Shown here: positions 35,884-42,991 of the stretch, piece after piece
Numbering within the stretch: position 1 is the first letter of the stretch
Layout of the letters: every line of letters starts with the position of its first letter
Origin: Cognatiyoonia sp042093895
Lineage (GTDB): Bacteria > Pseudomonadota > Alphaproteobacteria > Rhodobacterales > Rhodobacteraceae
DNA: 64,000 nucleotides
Direction: 5' to 3'
Assembly (NCBI GenBank): GCA_042093895.1
Contig: JBELEI010000003.1
Span: 1 to 64,000 of the forward strand
Position numbers and translations under genes: made by a program
Notes under the pieces: model-generated
What the model was told of the DNA's origin: nothing
The model's input: the letters and a program-made list of their open reading frames with translations, nothing else
Databases searched by the model: none

Positions 35884-36233
35884 CGACCACCACTGTGACG
35901 GAGGGCCCGGCTGTTCTGATCGGCTACGCGTGGCGGCTGCAGATTGAGGCGGAAGCGCCGGTCTTTGCCGACGGCGCAAGTTATGCGGGGCAGATCCGAG
36001 AACGACCAAATGCGGCAGAAGTCTTGGCCACGCTCACCAGCGCTGATCTCGGGATCATGCGGATCAGCGACACGGTTCTGGAACTGGCGCTACGCCCCGA
36101 GCAGACAGCAGGTCTCGCGCCCGGGCGTGTGGTGGTTGACCTCGTGCGCACCGATCTCGCGCCAGAGCTGCATCTGGGCTTCCTCTTGGAACTGCCGGTC
36201 ATCCTGCCGGTGACGCGTGGACTTGCCCCATGA
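35880..36233 (+). CDS. Hypothetical protein in the tail-fibre block
   Basis: 117 aa, ATG 35880 overlapping the o-spanin stop. The sequence has Gly-Tyr-Ala-Trp-Arg-Leu-Gln-Ile-Glu-Ala-Glu, Tyr-Ala-Gly-Gln-Ile-Arg-Glu-Arg-Pro, Leu-Glu-Leu-Ala-Leu-Arg-Pro-Glu-Gln-Thr, Val-Val-Val-Asp-Leu-Val-Arg-Thr-Asp and Ile-Leu-Pro-Val-Thr-Arg. It is beta-rich, with a jelly-roll-like alternation; similar proteins precede fibre genes in phages and may build the base of the fibre (inference). No family assigned. Confidence 0.6.
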   Translation: MTTTTVTEGPAVLIGYAWRLQIEAEAPVFADGASYAGQIRERPNAAEVLATLTSADLGIMRISDTVLELALRPEQTAGLAPGRVVVDLVRTDLAPELHLGFLLELPVILPVTRGLAP

Positions 36234-36436
36234 GTGCCGTCAGCTCTCAAACTGGGCCCATTACCATCACCGCCCCCATCAAGGTCCGGGTGGTCACAGG
36301 GCCCTTGCGCATCCGCCTTGGCGGCCAGCCGGGCCCTGAGGGCAAACCCGGTCCACCAGGTGACAAAGGCGATCAGGGCGATCCCGGCATCACCATCCTG
36401 CCCACCAACACCCCTATCAACGGAGGCTTCTTCTGA
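36230..36436 (+). CDS. Short collagen-like tail fibre protein
   Basis: 68 aa, ATG 36230 overlapping the previous stop. Residues about 32-53 are seven Gly-X-Y triplets (Gly-Gln-Pro-Gly-Pro-Glu-Gly-Lys-Pro-Gly-Pro-Pro-Gly-Asp-Lys and on), the collagen-like motif used as a trimeric spacer in phage fibres. The N-terminus is beta-rich (Ile-Thr-Ile-Thr-Ala-Pro-Ile-Lys-Val-Arg-Val-Val). The protein is unusually small for a collagen-like fibre element and may act as a connector or trimerisation adaptor. Confidence 0.72.
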   Translation: MSAVSSQTGPITITAPIKVRVVTGPLRIRLGGQPGPEGKPGPPGDKGDQGDPGITILPTNTPINGGFF

Positions 36437-37551
36437 TGGCCAATACGATCCAGTTCAAACGCCGCCAGGCTGGCAATGCCGGCGCGCCCGCCGCGCTCAA
36501 ATCCGGCGAGGTGGCCCACAACGAGGTCGACGACACGCTCTATATCGGCAAAGGCGATGATGGCGCAGGCAATGCCACAGCCATCGTGCCGCTTGCCGGC
36601 TCAGGCGGGTTTGTCGCGCGGGTGGGCAGCCAGACCATTGGTGGCGCGAAAACATTCTCGCTGGTGCCCAAGTCGAGCCAGGATGCCAGCAGCAGCACCG
36701 ATCTCGTGCGCAAGTCGCAGTTTGACGCAGGGCTTGCGGGCAAGGCGGCCGCCGCCCATGGTCATGCGATCTCCGAGGTGAGCGGGCTGCAGGCCACTCT
36801 TGATGGGAAAGCTGCTAACGGCCACAGTCACGGCATCGCAGATGTCACGGGGTTGCAGTCAGCATTGAGCGCAAAAGCACCCCTTACCTCACCGGCACTT
36901 ACCGGCACGCCCACGGCACCGACGGCCACGGGTGGGACCAACACAACCCAGCTTGCCACGACGGCCTTCGTACAGACAGCACTGGCAGGCTTTGGCGCGG
37001 GGGATATGCTCAAATCCGCCTATGACGCGGATAATGACGGCAAGGTCGACGCGGCTGAGGTGGCTGACAGCGTGCCTTGGGCAGGTGTTACCGGCAAACC
37101 GTTAACCTTTGCACCAGCGGCGCATAGCCATGCGATCTCGCAAGTCAGCGGCTTACAGGCCGCGATTGATGGCAAAGCCGGACTTGCCTCGCCTGCATTT
37201 ACCGGCACGCCAAGCGCACCCATGGCTACCAGCGGCACCAATACAACCCAGATTGCGAATACAGCTTTTGTTCAGGCAGCGATCGCCGCACTGATTGATG
37301 CAGCCCCCGGTGCGCTGAATACCTTGAACGAGTTGGCCGCTGCCTTGGGCGATGATCCCAACTTTGCCACCACGGTGACCAATGGGCTGGCGGGCAAGCT
37401 GACTGCGACCGCAAACCTTGCAGACCTGCCCAATAAGGGCACGGCGCGGTCCAACCTCGGGCTCGGCTCCCTTGCAACGCAAGCGGCAAACGCAGTGGCG
37501 ATCACAGGCGGAAGCATCACCGGCATCTCGCTTGATGGCGGCACGTTCTAA
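36436..37551 (+). CDS. Tail fibre protein with tandem shaft repeats
   Basis: 371 aa, ATG 36436 overlapping the previous stop. The N-terminus (Thr-Ile-Gln-Phe-Lys-Arg-Arg-Gln, Leu-Lys-Ser-Gly-Glu-Val-Ala-His-Asn, Asp-Thr-Leu-Tyr-Ile-Gly-Lys-Gly-Asp) is a fibre-attachment domain. Shaft repeats follow: Ala-His-Gly-His-Ala-Ile-Ser-Glu-Val-Ser-Gly-Leu-Gln-Ala and His-Ser-His-Gly-Ile-Ala-Asp-Val-Thr-Gly-Leu-Gln-Ser, and two copies of Leu-Thr-Gly-Thr-Pro-Thr-Ala-Pro...Thr-Thr-Gln-Leu-Ala-Thr-Thr-Ala-Phe-Val-Gln. These His-x-His and Asn-Thr-Thr-Gln motifs are typical of side-tail fibres. It likely carries the adhesins encoded downstream. Confidence 0.85.
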   Translation: MANTIQFKRRQAGNAGAPAALKSGEVAHNEVDDTLYIGKGDDGAGNATAIVPLAGSGGFVARVGSQTIGGAKTFSLVPKSSQDASSSTDLVRKSQFDAGLAGKAAAAHGHAISEVSGLQATLDGKAANGHSHGIADVTGLQSALSAKAPLTSPALTGTPTAPTATGGTNTTQLATTAFVQTALAGFGAGDMLKSAYDADNDGKVDAAEVADSVPWAGVTGKPLTFAPAAHSHAISQVSGLQAAIDGKAGLASPAFTGTPSAPMATSGTNTTQIANTAFVQAAIAALIDAAPGALNTLNELAAALGDDPNFATTVTNGLAGKLTATANLADLPNKGTARSNLGLGSLATQAANAVAITGGSITGISLDGGTF

Positions 37552-37611
37552 GCCCTGCTTTGAGTTCCATGTCATCCGTCCCTCACAAGAGGCTGAACCG
37601 CAGGAGGTCCC

Positions 37612-37902
37612 ATGGCCAGCACAATCCGTATGAAACGATCCGCCATTGCCACAAAGGTGCCAACCACGGCGCAGCTGGATCTGGGCGAGTTGGCAGTCAA
37701 CACCCGCGACGGCAAATTGTTCCTCAAACGCGCGGACGGCAGCGAAGAGATCGTCGAAGTCGGCGCCCGTTGGGGCGCATTTACGGCCCATGCCACGGGA
37801 GCAAGCCTGACCTTCCGCTACAACGGCGTTGACGTGATGACGCTCGACGGCACTGGCAATCTGACAGTGCTGGGCGATGTCACCGCTTTTGGGAGCCCGT
37901 AA
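37612..37902 (+). CDS. Short fibre attachment protein
   Basis: 96 aa, AGGAGG before ATG 37612. Met-Ala-Ser-Thr-Ile-Arg-Met-Lys-Arg-Ser resembles the start of the 371-aa fibre, and Asp-Leu-Gly-Glu-Leu-Ala-Val-Asn-Thr-Arg-Asp-Gly-Lys-Leu-Phe-Leu-Lys is the beta-hairpin found at the N-termini of many fibres (as in major tropism determinant proteins). Here it stands alone without shaft repeats, so it could be a capping or docking subunit. The role is inferred. Confidence 0.65.
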   Translation: MASTIRMKRSAIATKVPTTAQLDLGELAVNTRDGKLFLKRADGSEEIVEVGARWGAFTAHATGASLTFRYNGVDVMTLDGTGNLTVLGDVTAFGSP

Positions 37903-37905
37903 ACC

Positions 37906-38685
37906 ATGGCGCTTCCACTGACAGGTCCGATCTCGCTCAGCCAGATAAACACCGAGCTCGGCCGCACCGCTGGCGCCACGGTCTCGCTCGGGGACGCAGG
38001 AGTGCGCGGGCTTGCAGGTGTGGCCAATGGTGCCATCGGCCTCGACAATCTGCGCGGCAAATCTGCCCAGTTCACCCACACGATCACCAGCCATCAGCAA
38101 GAGTTAAACCTGCACACCTACCTGCAAGCGCAGGGCTGGGATGGCACGAGTAAGGTCGAGGTAACGGTGGCCGCGGGCATTTACATCTGGTCGGATACCA
38201 CCACGATCCCGGCCCTCGACATGGGCGGGGCCTTCCCTGGCGGGCTGACGCTGGTCAATCGTGGATTTATCATGGGGAAAGGTGGCGATGGAGGCTATCA
38301 GCTTGCCGACCGCAGCAGCTATGTCCCGCCAACAGCAGGCGGACCGGCGATTGGTCTGACCGGCCCAATCATCATTGATAATGCCGCAGGGTATATTGGC
38401 GGCGGCGGGGGTGGTGGTGCGGCTGCAACAGGTCAGCCCATCGCGATCCTGAGCACGGCTGTGCACAGCCCCGGTGGCGGCGGTGCTGGTGGTGGCCGCG
38501 GCGGAGCCATGCCTTACGGCAACACATCAAGCCTTGTTATGGGCGCCTTTGGTCTCGGTGGTGCGGTCGGCCAGCCGGGTTCAGTGGCCACAAATTCGAA
38601 CAACTGGGCCGGCGCAACCTTACCAAGCCATGGCGGAGCTGGTGGCGGGGGCGGCGCGGGTGCCACAGAAGGCGGCGGTATCTAG
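37906..38685 (+). CDS. Glycine-rich adhesin-like tail protein, first subunit
   Basis: 259 aa. The N-terminus Leu-Pro-Leu-Thr-Gly-Pro-Ile-Ser-Leu-Ser-Gln-Ile-Asn-Thr-Glu-Leu is common at the ends of phage fibre adhesins. The middle holds Leu-Arg-Gly-Lys-Ser and a beta segment. From about residue 165 long Gly runs occur (Gly-Gly-Gly-Gly-Gly-Gly-Gly-Ala-Ala-Ala, Pro-Gly-Gly-Gly-Gly-Ala-Gly-Gly-Gly-Arg-Gly-Gly-Ala, and a final Gly-Gly-Gly-Gly-Ala-Gly), like the polyglycine-II adhesins of T-even gp38 type. It probably binds the cell surface. It ends just before a strong ribosome site for the next glycine-rich gene. Confidence 0.75.
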   Translation: MALPLTGPISLSQINTELGRTAGATVSLGDAGVRGLAGVANGAIGLDNLRGKSAQFTHTITSHQQELNLHTYLQAQGWDGTSKVEVTVAAGIYIWSDTTTIPALDMGGAFPGGLTLVNRGFIMGKGGDGGYQLADRSSYVPPTAGGPAIGLTGPIIIDNAAGYIGGGGGGGAAATGQPIAILSTAVHSPGGGGAGGGRGGAMPYGNTSSLVMGAFGLGGAVGQPGSVATNSNNWAGATLPSHGGAGGGGGAGATEGGGI

Positions 38686-38696
38686 GAGGAAACGAG

Positions 38697-39185
38697 ATGG
38701 GTGGAGGAAGCGGCAATTCTGGACCGTTCAAGATTGGCGGCATATCGGGTCAGGGAGGCGGACGTATTCTGCCTGGGACGGGCGGCGGTGTTGGGGAACT
38801 CATCCTGAGCGCGAACCGGATTGATGCAACAGCAACTTTGGCACCCGGCCAACCCGATTATCGACCGACCCCACCTTATGGGTCCACGTTCGATACGGTG
38901 TTTGCAGCGCCAGGCGGCGGGCCGGGGCAGCCCGGCAAAGGCGATGGGTTTGCGGTGTATGTCTCCGTGAATGCCAATGATGGCACGACAGCACCAGTCA
39001 CGCCGACGTCTGGCGGCGGGGGTGGATGGGGCGCCGCAGGTGGCTCTGGAACGCAGTCCCTGGCGGACTTCACCGTTCAAAAAGGCGGTAATCTCGGCGC
39101 CGCCGGTGGCAAGGCTATTAAAACAAACGGGCATGCAGTGACTTGGCTGGCTGGTTCAAATCGCGCATATGGAGCAATCGGATGA
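38697..39185 (+). CDS. Glycine-rich adhesin-like protein, second subunit
   Basis: 162 aa, AGGAGG (38684-38689, overlapping the previous stop TAG) before ATG 38697. It has Gly-Gly-Gly-Ser-Gly-Asn, Gly-Gln-Gly-Gly-Gly-Arg-Ile-Leu-Pro-Gly-Thr-Gly-Gly-Gly-Val-Gly, Gly-Gly-Gly-Gly-Gly-Trp-Gly-Ala-Ala-Gly-Gly and ends Val-Thr-Trp-Leu-Ala-Gly-Ser-Asn-Arg-Ala-Tyr-Gly-Ala-Ile-Gly, a common C-terminal cap of glycine-rich phage adhesins. It looks like the missing C-terminal half of a single adhesin, now a separate cistron in another frame. It overlaps the next start (ATGA). Confidence 0.72.
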   Translation: MGGGSGNSGPFKIGGISGQGGGRILPGTGGGVGELILSANRIDATATLAPGQPDYRPTPPYGSTFDTVFAAPGGGPGQPGKGDGFAVYVSVNANDGTTAPVTPTSGGGGGWGAAGGSGTQSLADFTVQKGGNLGAAGGKAIKTNGHAVTWLAGSNRAYGAIG

Positions 39186-39751
39186 AGACGTCCCTACAGT
39201 TCTTCAAAGATATGGGCGTCTGCGACGGCGCCTATGCCGTGCTTGAACGCGTGTTTGGGCAGGCGGGCGTGACCGAGTTTGACTATGCTCAAGGGTACGA
39301 AGTCATGCTGAGTATGATGGACCAGCTAGAGGTCGACGCCGCGCAAAGCGGTGAACCCGGCCATGACACCGCCCAGGGCTGGCTGCAGTGGTGCTACGAA
39401 CTGCGCAGCCGCCCCGAGGCCATCATGTATTTCGGTGATCATATCGAGGAGAACCTATTCCGCACGGCGGACGGGCAGCTGCACGAGACTCTCGACGCTG
39501 CGCGCGATCATGATCGACGTCGTTACGCTGAATTGCGCCGCGATCATGCCGCGGCGCGCGTGATCAACGGGGTGCGGTTTGGCGAGGGCGGTGCTGAAAC
39601 TTGGGAGGTGGTGGATCCAGCGCAGGACGATCTCGCGGGCTACCGCTCGTTGCGTCAACTTATTGCGAAGCTGAATTTCAAACTCGGTTCCATAAAGGCC
39701 GCTTTCACGGCGCGCCTTTGGGATGAAAAATTCCCGCCGTTCTTTTCGTAA
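39182..39751 (+). CDS. Last phage gene, hypothetical, with a chimeric C-terminus
   Basis: 189 aa, ATG 39182 overlapping the previous stop. Residues 1 to about 150 are acidic and helical (Gln-Phe-Phe-Lys-Asp-Met-Gly-Val-Cys-Asp, Trp-Cys-Tyr-Glu-Leu-Arg-Ser-Arg-Pro-Glu, Asp-His-Asp-Arg-Arg-Arg-Tyr-Ala), with no domain I recognise; a fibre-assembly chaperone is possible from its position. The last 39 or so residues (from about 39632) are the antisense of a phospholipase-D/helicase fragment on the other strand, so the original C-terminus seems to have been lost at a recombination junction. The resulting end (Pro-Pro-Phe-Phe-Ser) is probably accidental. Confidence 0.6.
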   Translation: MKTSLQFFKDMGVCDGAYAVLERVFGQAGVTEFDYAQGYEVMLSMMDQLEVDAAQSGEPGHDTAQGWLQWCYELRSRPEAIMYFGDHIEENLFRTADGQLHETLDAARDHDRRRYAELRRDHAAARVINGVRFGEGGAETWEVVDPAQDDLAGYRSLRQLIAKLNFKLGSIKAAFTARLWDEKFPPFFS

Positions 39752-39952
39752 GCGATCGGTTACTTCGGTTGGTACAAAGGTTGGTGAAGTGAAAATGAAC
39801 TGCAGGCTGTCCACTTTCGATAGCTCTGCTTTCAACGCCTCGAATGCATAAATGGAGAAACATGACGCGGCGATTTTGAGACGCGATCCGCGAGACATTG
39901 TGTCCTTGAGGTCGTCACCAAGAAGCTGAGAGGTGTTATCGATGATTTTCAT
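39632..39952 (-). pseudogene. N-terminal remnant of a phospholipase-D-domain helicase (defence-type)
   Basis: From ATG 39952 about 107 codons match, from memory, the N-terminus of a PLD-like helicase family: Met-Lys-Ile-Ile-Asp-Asn, Leu-Leu-Gly-Asp-Asp-Leu-Lys, Leu-Lys-Ile-Ala-Ala-Ser-Cys-Phe-Ser-Ile-Tyr-Ala-Phe-Glu-Ala-Leu, Phe-Ile-Phe-Thr-Ser-Pro-Thr-Phe-Val, Lys-Leu-Thr-Gln-Arg-Ala-Val-Ala-Arg-Glu. There the match stops; the open frame runs on to 39455 but only as antisense of the phage gene. Full proteins are near 1000 aa, so over 85 percent is missing. It overlaps the end of the WYL regulator gene by 17 bases. The gene is non-functional as a helicase. Confidence 0.72.
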
Positions 39953-40796
39953 CGAGGACCTCGCGATTTAGAAGAACGATCTGCTGATCCTGTGGTTGCC
40001 GCGCAGCTGGATCAGTGTCGATCCCGAGCCGTTTGAGGGAGTAGTAAACCAATGCGCGCCGCACGGAAATCTTTGCCGTGCCACCCTGCATGCCGTAGTC
40101 CAGCGCAATGACCTGTTTCTGTGAATCCGACAGTTCAGGGTGGGGGCCGATCTCAAGCGTGACACGTTCTTGCCAGTCTGCATCGGCTGCATCGGTTACT
40201 TCGCTTGCCCTGGTTTCGCGTGTCTCAATGATGCGGGATAGGAGAAAATCCTTGAAGACCTCGTCCGTCTGGCAAAACGCCCGAGTGTGCCACCGGAACC
40301 CGTCGAACCCTATGGCATGAGGCGCGATCCATCTCCAAATGGGCTCTGGACGTGAGAGGGACTGGTACTTCACTTCAAGTGCTTCGTTGCGTCGGATTGC
40401 CCCGACCACGGAGCGCAGGGTTGTGGGGTTCACCCCACGCACCGGCGTTGGCGCAGCATCATATGAAGGCAGTTCAGCAATCCAAGTGTCGTCGCTGTCC
40501 ATGATGCCATCAGCCAAAGACCGCAGCTGTGCGAGGTAACGACTGGCGTCAGGCTTCAGGAACTGCGGGGAATAGTCCGGGCCAGGGACATAGGTCCGTG
40601 CACTCTTGTCGTAGACCATGTTGGCCGGGGCGAAGCCGATGTAGCGGTTCAGATCGGTGGACGCCTGGTTCACCGATACCCCGAACTGCTCCATCAAATC
40701 GCTACGGTTCACATGCCCCTCCCAAAACAGGCGGAATTCGATGAACTCGAGCCGTTGCTCGACTCCCCAGCGAAGTTCCACCTTGTCGTTTTCCAC
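39936..40796 (-). CDS. BrxR/CapW-like WYL-domain transcriptional regulator
   Basis: 286 aa. N-terminal winged HTH: Gln-Arg-Leu-Glu-Phe-Ile-Glu-Phe-Arg-Leu-Phe-Trp-Glu-Gly, then Asn-Arg-Ser-Asp-Leu-Met-Glu-Gln-Phe-Gly-Val-Ser (residues 11-44) and Asp-Leu-Asn-Arg-Tyr. The WYL domain covers about 115-215 with Leu-Glu-Val-Lys-Tyr-Gln-Ser-Leu-Ser-Arg, Ile-Ala-Pro-His-Ala-Ile-Gly and Arg-Trp-His-Thr-Arg-Ala-Phe. A WCX-like C-terminal part follows. This wHTH-WYL-WCX layout is that of BrxR and CapW, dimeric repressors of phage-defence operons. Here the controlled helicase gene is broken after about 107 codons, so the regulator seems orphaned. Confidence 0.85.
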   Translation of the reverse strand: MENDKVELRWGVEQRLEFIEFRLFWEGHVNRSDLMEQFGVSVNQASTDLNRYIGFAPANMVYDKSARTYVPGPDYSPQFLKPDASRYLAQLRSLADGIMDSDDTWIAELPSYDAAPTPVRGVNPTTLRSVVGAIRRNEALEVKYQSLSRPEPIWRWIAPHAIGFDGFRWHTRAFCQTDEVFKDFLLSRIIETRETRASEVTDAADADWQERVTLEIGPHPELSDSQKQVIALDYGMQGGTAKISVRRALVYYSLKRLGIDTDPAARQPQDQQIVLLNREVLDENHR

Positions 40797-41177
40797 TGCG
40801 TTCCCCCGGCCTTGCCGATCCGCACGTTAACTATGCACACCCAATTTATGTGCGCCTTGTCACGCTAGCCGAGCAATTCAGCGCGTTCAATCGAAATCCT
40901 GCGCATTTTCTTAGGTTTGCGGCGGTATGTGAAGGCGGTATGCAGGAAAGTGGTCCGTTGAAGCAGGCGTGCCGAGACACGCTTTCCCTCGGCACGCCTG
41001 CAAATATCGCAACCACATGCGCGGTCACGCAGTCGGCGAAATCTCAGCCGACCTGGTGGGCTCCGAGCGGGTTCGCCGCCATCCCCACCGCCGCGCTTGA
41101 TCCGCCCCACAGTGCGGCGTCTCCTGCGGTCCCCGCGCTTGTCGGGTCCGGGTCCCCATCAGTTGTGGCCGCTTTGG
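40797..41177. promoter_or_regulatory. Control region of the WYL regulator and end of the recombinase-ParB operon
   Basis: 381 bases without a gene on either strand that I trust. GCACA (40835-40839) and TGTGC (40849-40853) form an interrupted palindrome about 40 bases before the WYL gene, a possible operator. The 14-bp hairpin at 40962-41000 lies further upstream and may end the operon arriving from the right. Confidence 0.45.
40962..41000. repeat. Perfect 14-bp inverted repeat, GC-rich hairpin
   Basis: GCAGGCGTGCCGAG (40962-40975) pairs with CTCGGCACGCCTGC (40987-41000) around an 11-base loop. No T-run follows on either strand. It lies after the RepB-like stop and could be a terminator of mixed type, a ParB-type centromere-like site or a recombinase site; sequence alone does not decide. 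Confidence 0.65.
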
Positions 41178-42095
41178 CTATTCCGCCTCGGGCGGTGGGG
41201 CAGAGGCCATATCTGTGATCGCTTGAAACTCCGACAAGAACTCCGGCCGATGCTGCATCAGATACCGGACGATCCGGGCGTTCCCGAGCAGCTTTGCCAG
41301 ATACCCCTTGATGACGGTCAGCTGCAGGTGGTCCTGGCCGTAGGAGTCTTGGATCGATGTGATGCCTTCCTGCAGCCGGGCCAGTTCGCGCTCCATGCGG
41401 GCCATGGCCTCCGGGGTGATACCCCTCATCTTCTTGGGTTTCTTGGTGTCAACCAGCTGCGCCTGGGGCGTTCCTGCAAGGATTGCGGAGATGTAAGCCG
41501 GAGAATAATTGTTCGCGTTCATCATCAGTTCGGCCGCCTCGATCTGGCGCATGGCTTTCATCTTGCGCAGGATTTCGAACACGGCCGTCGCGCAGTGTTT
41601 GTCCTTCAGAATGCCGACGGCTTCTTCGCAGATACCGTCGAGCAACTTTGCCTTGCGCACAATGCTGCGCGGGTTGAGGTCCAGAGCCAGGGCGATCTTT
41701 TCCTCGGAGACACCGCGCTCGATGGCCTTGCGGATCATCTTGTGCTCCTGGATGGGCGCAAGGCGGCTGATCCGCTTGTTATAGGTGAAGGCCTCGTCGT
41801 CCGTGGAAATCAGACATTCGACTCGTTCGACGCCGAGATCCTTCAGCACCTCGATCCGGATATGCCCATCAAGCAGCATATAGGTGTCTTCCTCACCCGG
41901 GGATCGCGTGACCACCGGCGGCTCGACCAGGCCAACCTCTTTGATCGACGCGGTGATCTGGCGATACTTGCGGCTGGATTTGACGGATGCGCTGAGGGCG
42001 CGCACGGGCAGGACGGCCTCTACCGGCACGGTGACGCAATCGCTCTCGAAGCCAAGCGTGACCGCGTCCGGGGTTTTGCGCTTGCCCCGGCTCAT
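41178..42095 (-). CDS. ParB-like protein with RepB C-terminal domain (third gene of the recombinase operon)
   Basis: 305 aa. The N-terminus (residues about 25-95) is ParB-like: Lys-Tyr-Arg-Gln-Ile-Thr-Ala-Ser-Ile, Leu-Val-Glu-Pro-Pro-Val-Val, Tyr-Met-Leu-Leu-Asp-Gly-His-Ile-Arg-Ile-Glu. The HTH (Ser-Glu-Glu-Lys-Ile-Ala-Leu-Ala-Leu-Asp-Leu-Asn-Pro-Arg) is followed by a RepB-type C-terminal region with Met-Met-Asn-Ala-Asn-Asn-Tyr-Ser and a final coiled-coil segment. ATG 42095 overlaps the previous stop (ATGA). RepB-like proteins segregate plasmids, but no RepA or RepC partner is here; together with the recombinase a role in DNA transfer or integration control is inferred. Confidence 0.82.
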   Translation of the reverse strand: MSRGKRKTPDAVTLGFESDCVTVPVEAVLPVRALSASVKSSRKYRQITASIKEVGLVEPPVVTRSPGEEDTYMLLDGHIRIEVLKDLGVERVECLISTDDEAFTYNKRISRLAPIQEHKMIRKAIERGVSEEKIALALDLNPRSIVRKAKLLDGICEEAVGILKDKHCATAVFEILRKMKAMRQIEAAELMMNANNYSPAYISAILAGTPQAQLVDTKKPKKMRGITPEAMARMERELARLQEGITSIQDSYGQDHLQLTVIKGYLAKLLGNARIVRYLMQHRPEFLSEFQAITDMASAPPPEAE

Positions 42096-42991
42096 TCTGC
42101 CGCTCCCGCATTCAGTGATTGCCCGAGATAGGTGGGCAGGGTATCCAGCCCCTCCGCGCGCAAGAGAGTCAGGAAGTGGTCATCGTCGCGCAGTGAGCGA
42201 AACGCCTCCACGACGAACATCAGGCGGCCTTGCGTCAGTTCGGCCTTCTTTATCAACATTTTCTGGCGTTCGGCCTCCTGTTTATAAGCACGCACGAGCG
42301 CGTCGCTGGTCAAAGGCCGTTTGGCGCCGTCGCCTCTGCCATAGTTGTTTCGATGAAGGCGTGGGCCCTGTGCATCGCGCTGCTGGATGAGACGGCGCAC
42401 AGCGGCCAATTTCTTACCGCGCAGCTTTTTCTGGGTGTAGGCGTCCATCAGAGCGCGCTGTCCGCCCTCGGCATCAGTCTTTGAAATGTCGATGGCGAGG
42501 TTCAGCGGCAGAAGGCCGGTTTCCACGGCCGAGACCAGCCGTTCTTCCCCGCGCTCCAGAAGCCCCGCAATCATTCCGACATAGTCTGGCGTGACGCCGA
42601 TCTTGTTGGCGATCTGGCGGTCGTTGTAGCCGCGTTTGCGCAGGCTGCCGATCTCGCGCATCAGGTCGATCGGGTTGTGCTGGCGGCGTGCACAGTTCTC
42701 CACCAGGCTCATCACCAGGCAATCGCTCTCATCGGCGTCGATGATGATGGCCGGAATCCTATCCTGCTGAAGCTCCATAAACGCCTCGAGCCGACCCTGA
42801 CCGCAGACGAGATCATATTCCGCAGGATCTGTCCCGGCGCGCTGTGCCACGGTGATTGGTCGCTTCAGACCAATCTTCGCGATGTTCTCGACCATTTCCT
42901 CAAAAGTTCGCCGGTTGCGCACGCGGGGGTTGAGGATGCGAACTCGGTCGGTGGGGATGAGCGTGACCTGTTTCTGGGCGTCGTCTGGCAT
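42092..42991 (-). CDS. ParB-like nuclease-fold protein (second gene of the recombinase operon)
   Basis: 299 aa. ATG 42991 overlaps the recombinase stop (TGATG). ParB/Srx domain: Arg-Ile-Leu-Asn-Pro-Arg-Val-Arg-Asn-Arg-Arg near residue 20, Ile-Gly-Leu-Lys-Arg-Pro-Ile-Thr-Val, Cys-Gly-Gln-Gly-Arg-Leu-Glu-Ala-Phe (ParB box II) and a Glu-Asn-Cys-Ala-Arg-Arg segment. The HTH reads Tyr-Asn-Asp-Arg-Gln-Ile-Ala-Asn-Lys-Ile-Gly-Val-Thr-Pro-Asp-Tyr-Val. A RepB-like C-terminal tail follows. Box II as Gly-Gln-Gly-Arg rather than the usual Gly-Glu-x-Arg may affect CTP use (inference). Recurrent pairing of two ParB-like genes with a serine recombinase suggests they work as one unit. Confidence 0.82.
   Translation of the reverse strand: MPDDAQKQVTLIPTDRVRILNPRVRNRRTFEEMVENIAKIGLKRPITVAQRAGTDPAEYDLVCGQGRLEAFMELQQDRIPAIIIDADESDCLVMSLVENCARRQHNPIDLMREIGSLRKRGYNDRQIANKIGVTPDYVGMIAGLLERGEERLVSAVETGLLPLNLAIDISKTDAEGGQRALMDAYTQKKLRGKKLAAVRRLIQQRDAQGPRLHRNNYGRGDGAKRPLTSDALVRAYKQEAERQKMLIKKAELTQGRLMFVVEAFRSLRDDDHFLTLLRAEGLDTLPTYLGQSLNAGAAE

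Noticed and set aside
38474..38824. Possible single adhesin made by read-through or frameshift across 38685-38697.
   Set aside because: The frame after the TAG stop does not give glycine-rich protein and no slippery sequence is present; the strong AGGAGG favours two cistrons.
41097..42131. 344-codon plus-strand open frame across the RepB-like gene.
   Set aside because: Antisense to a clear ParB/RepB-type protein; His/Asp/Leu-rich shadow composition.
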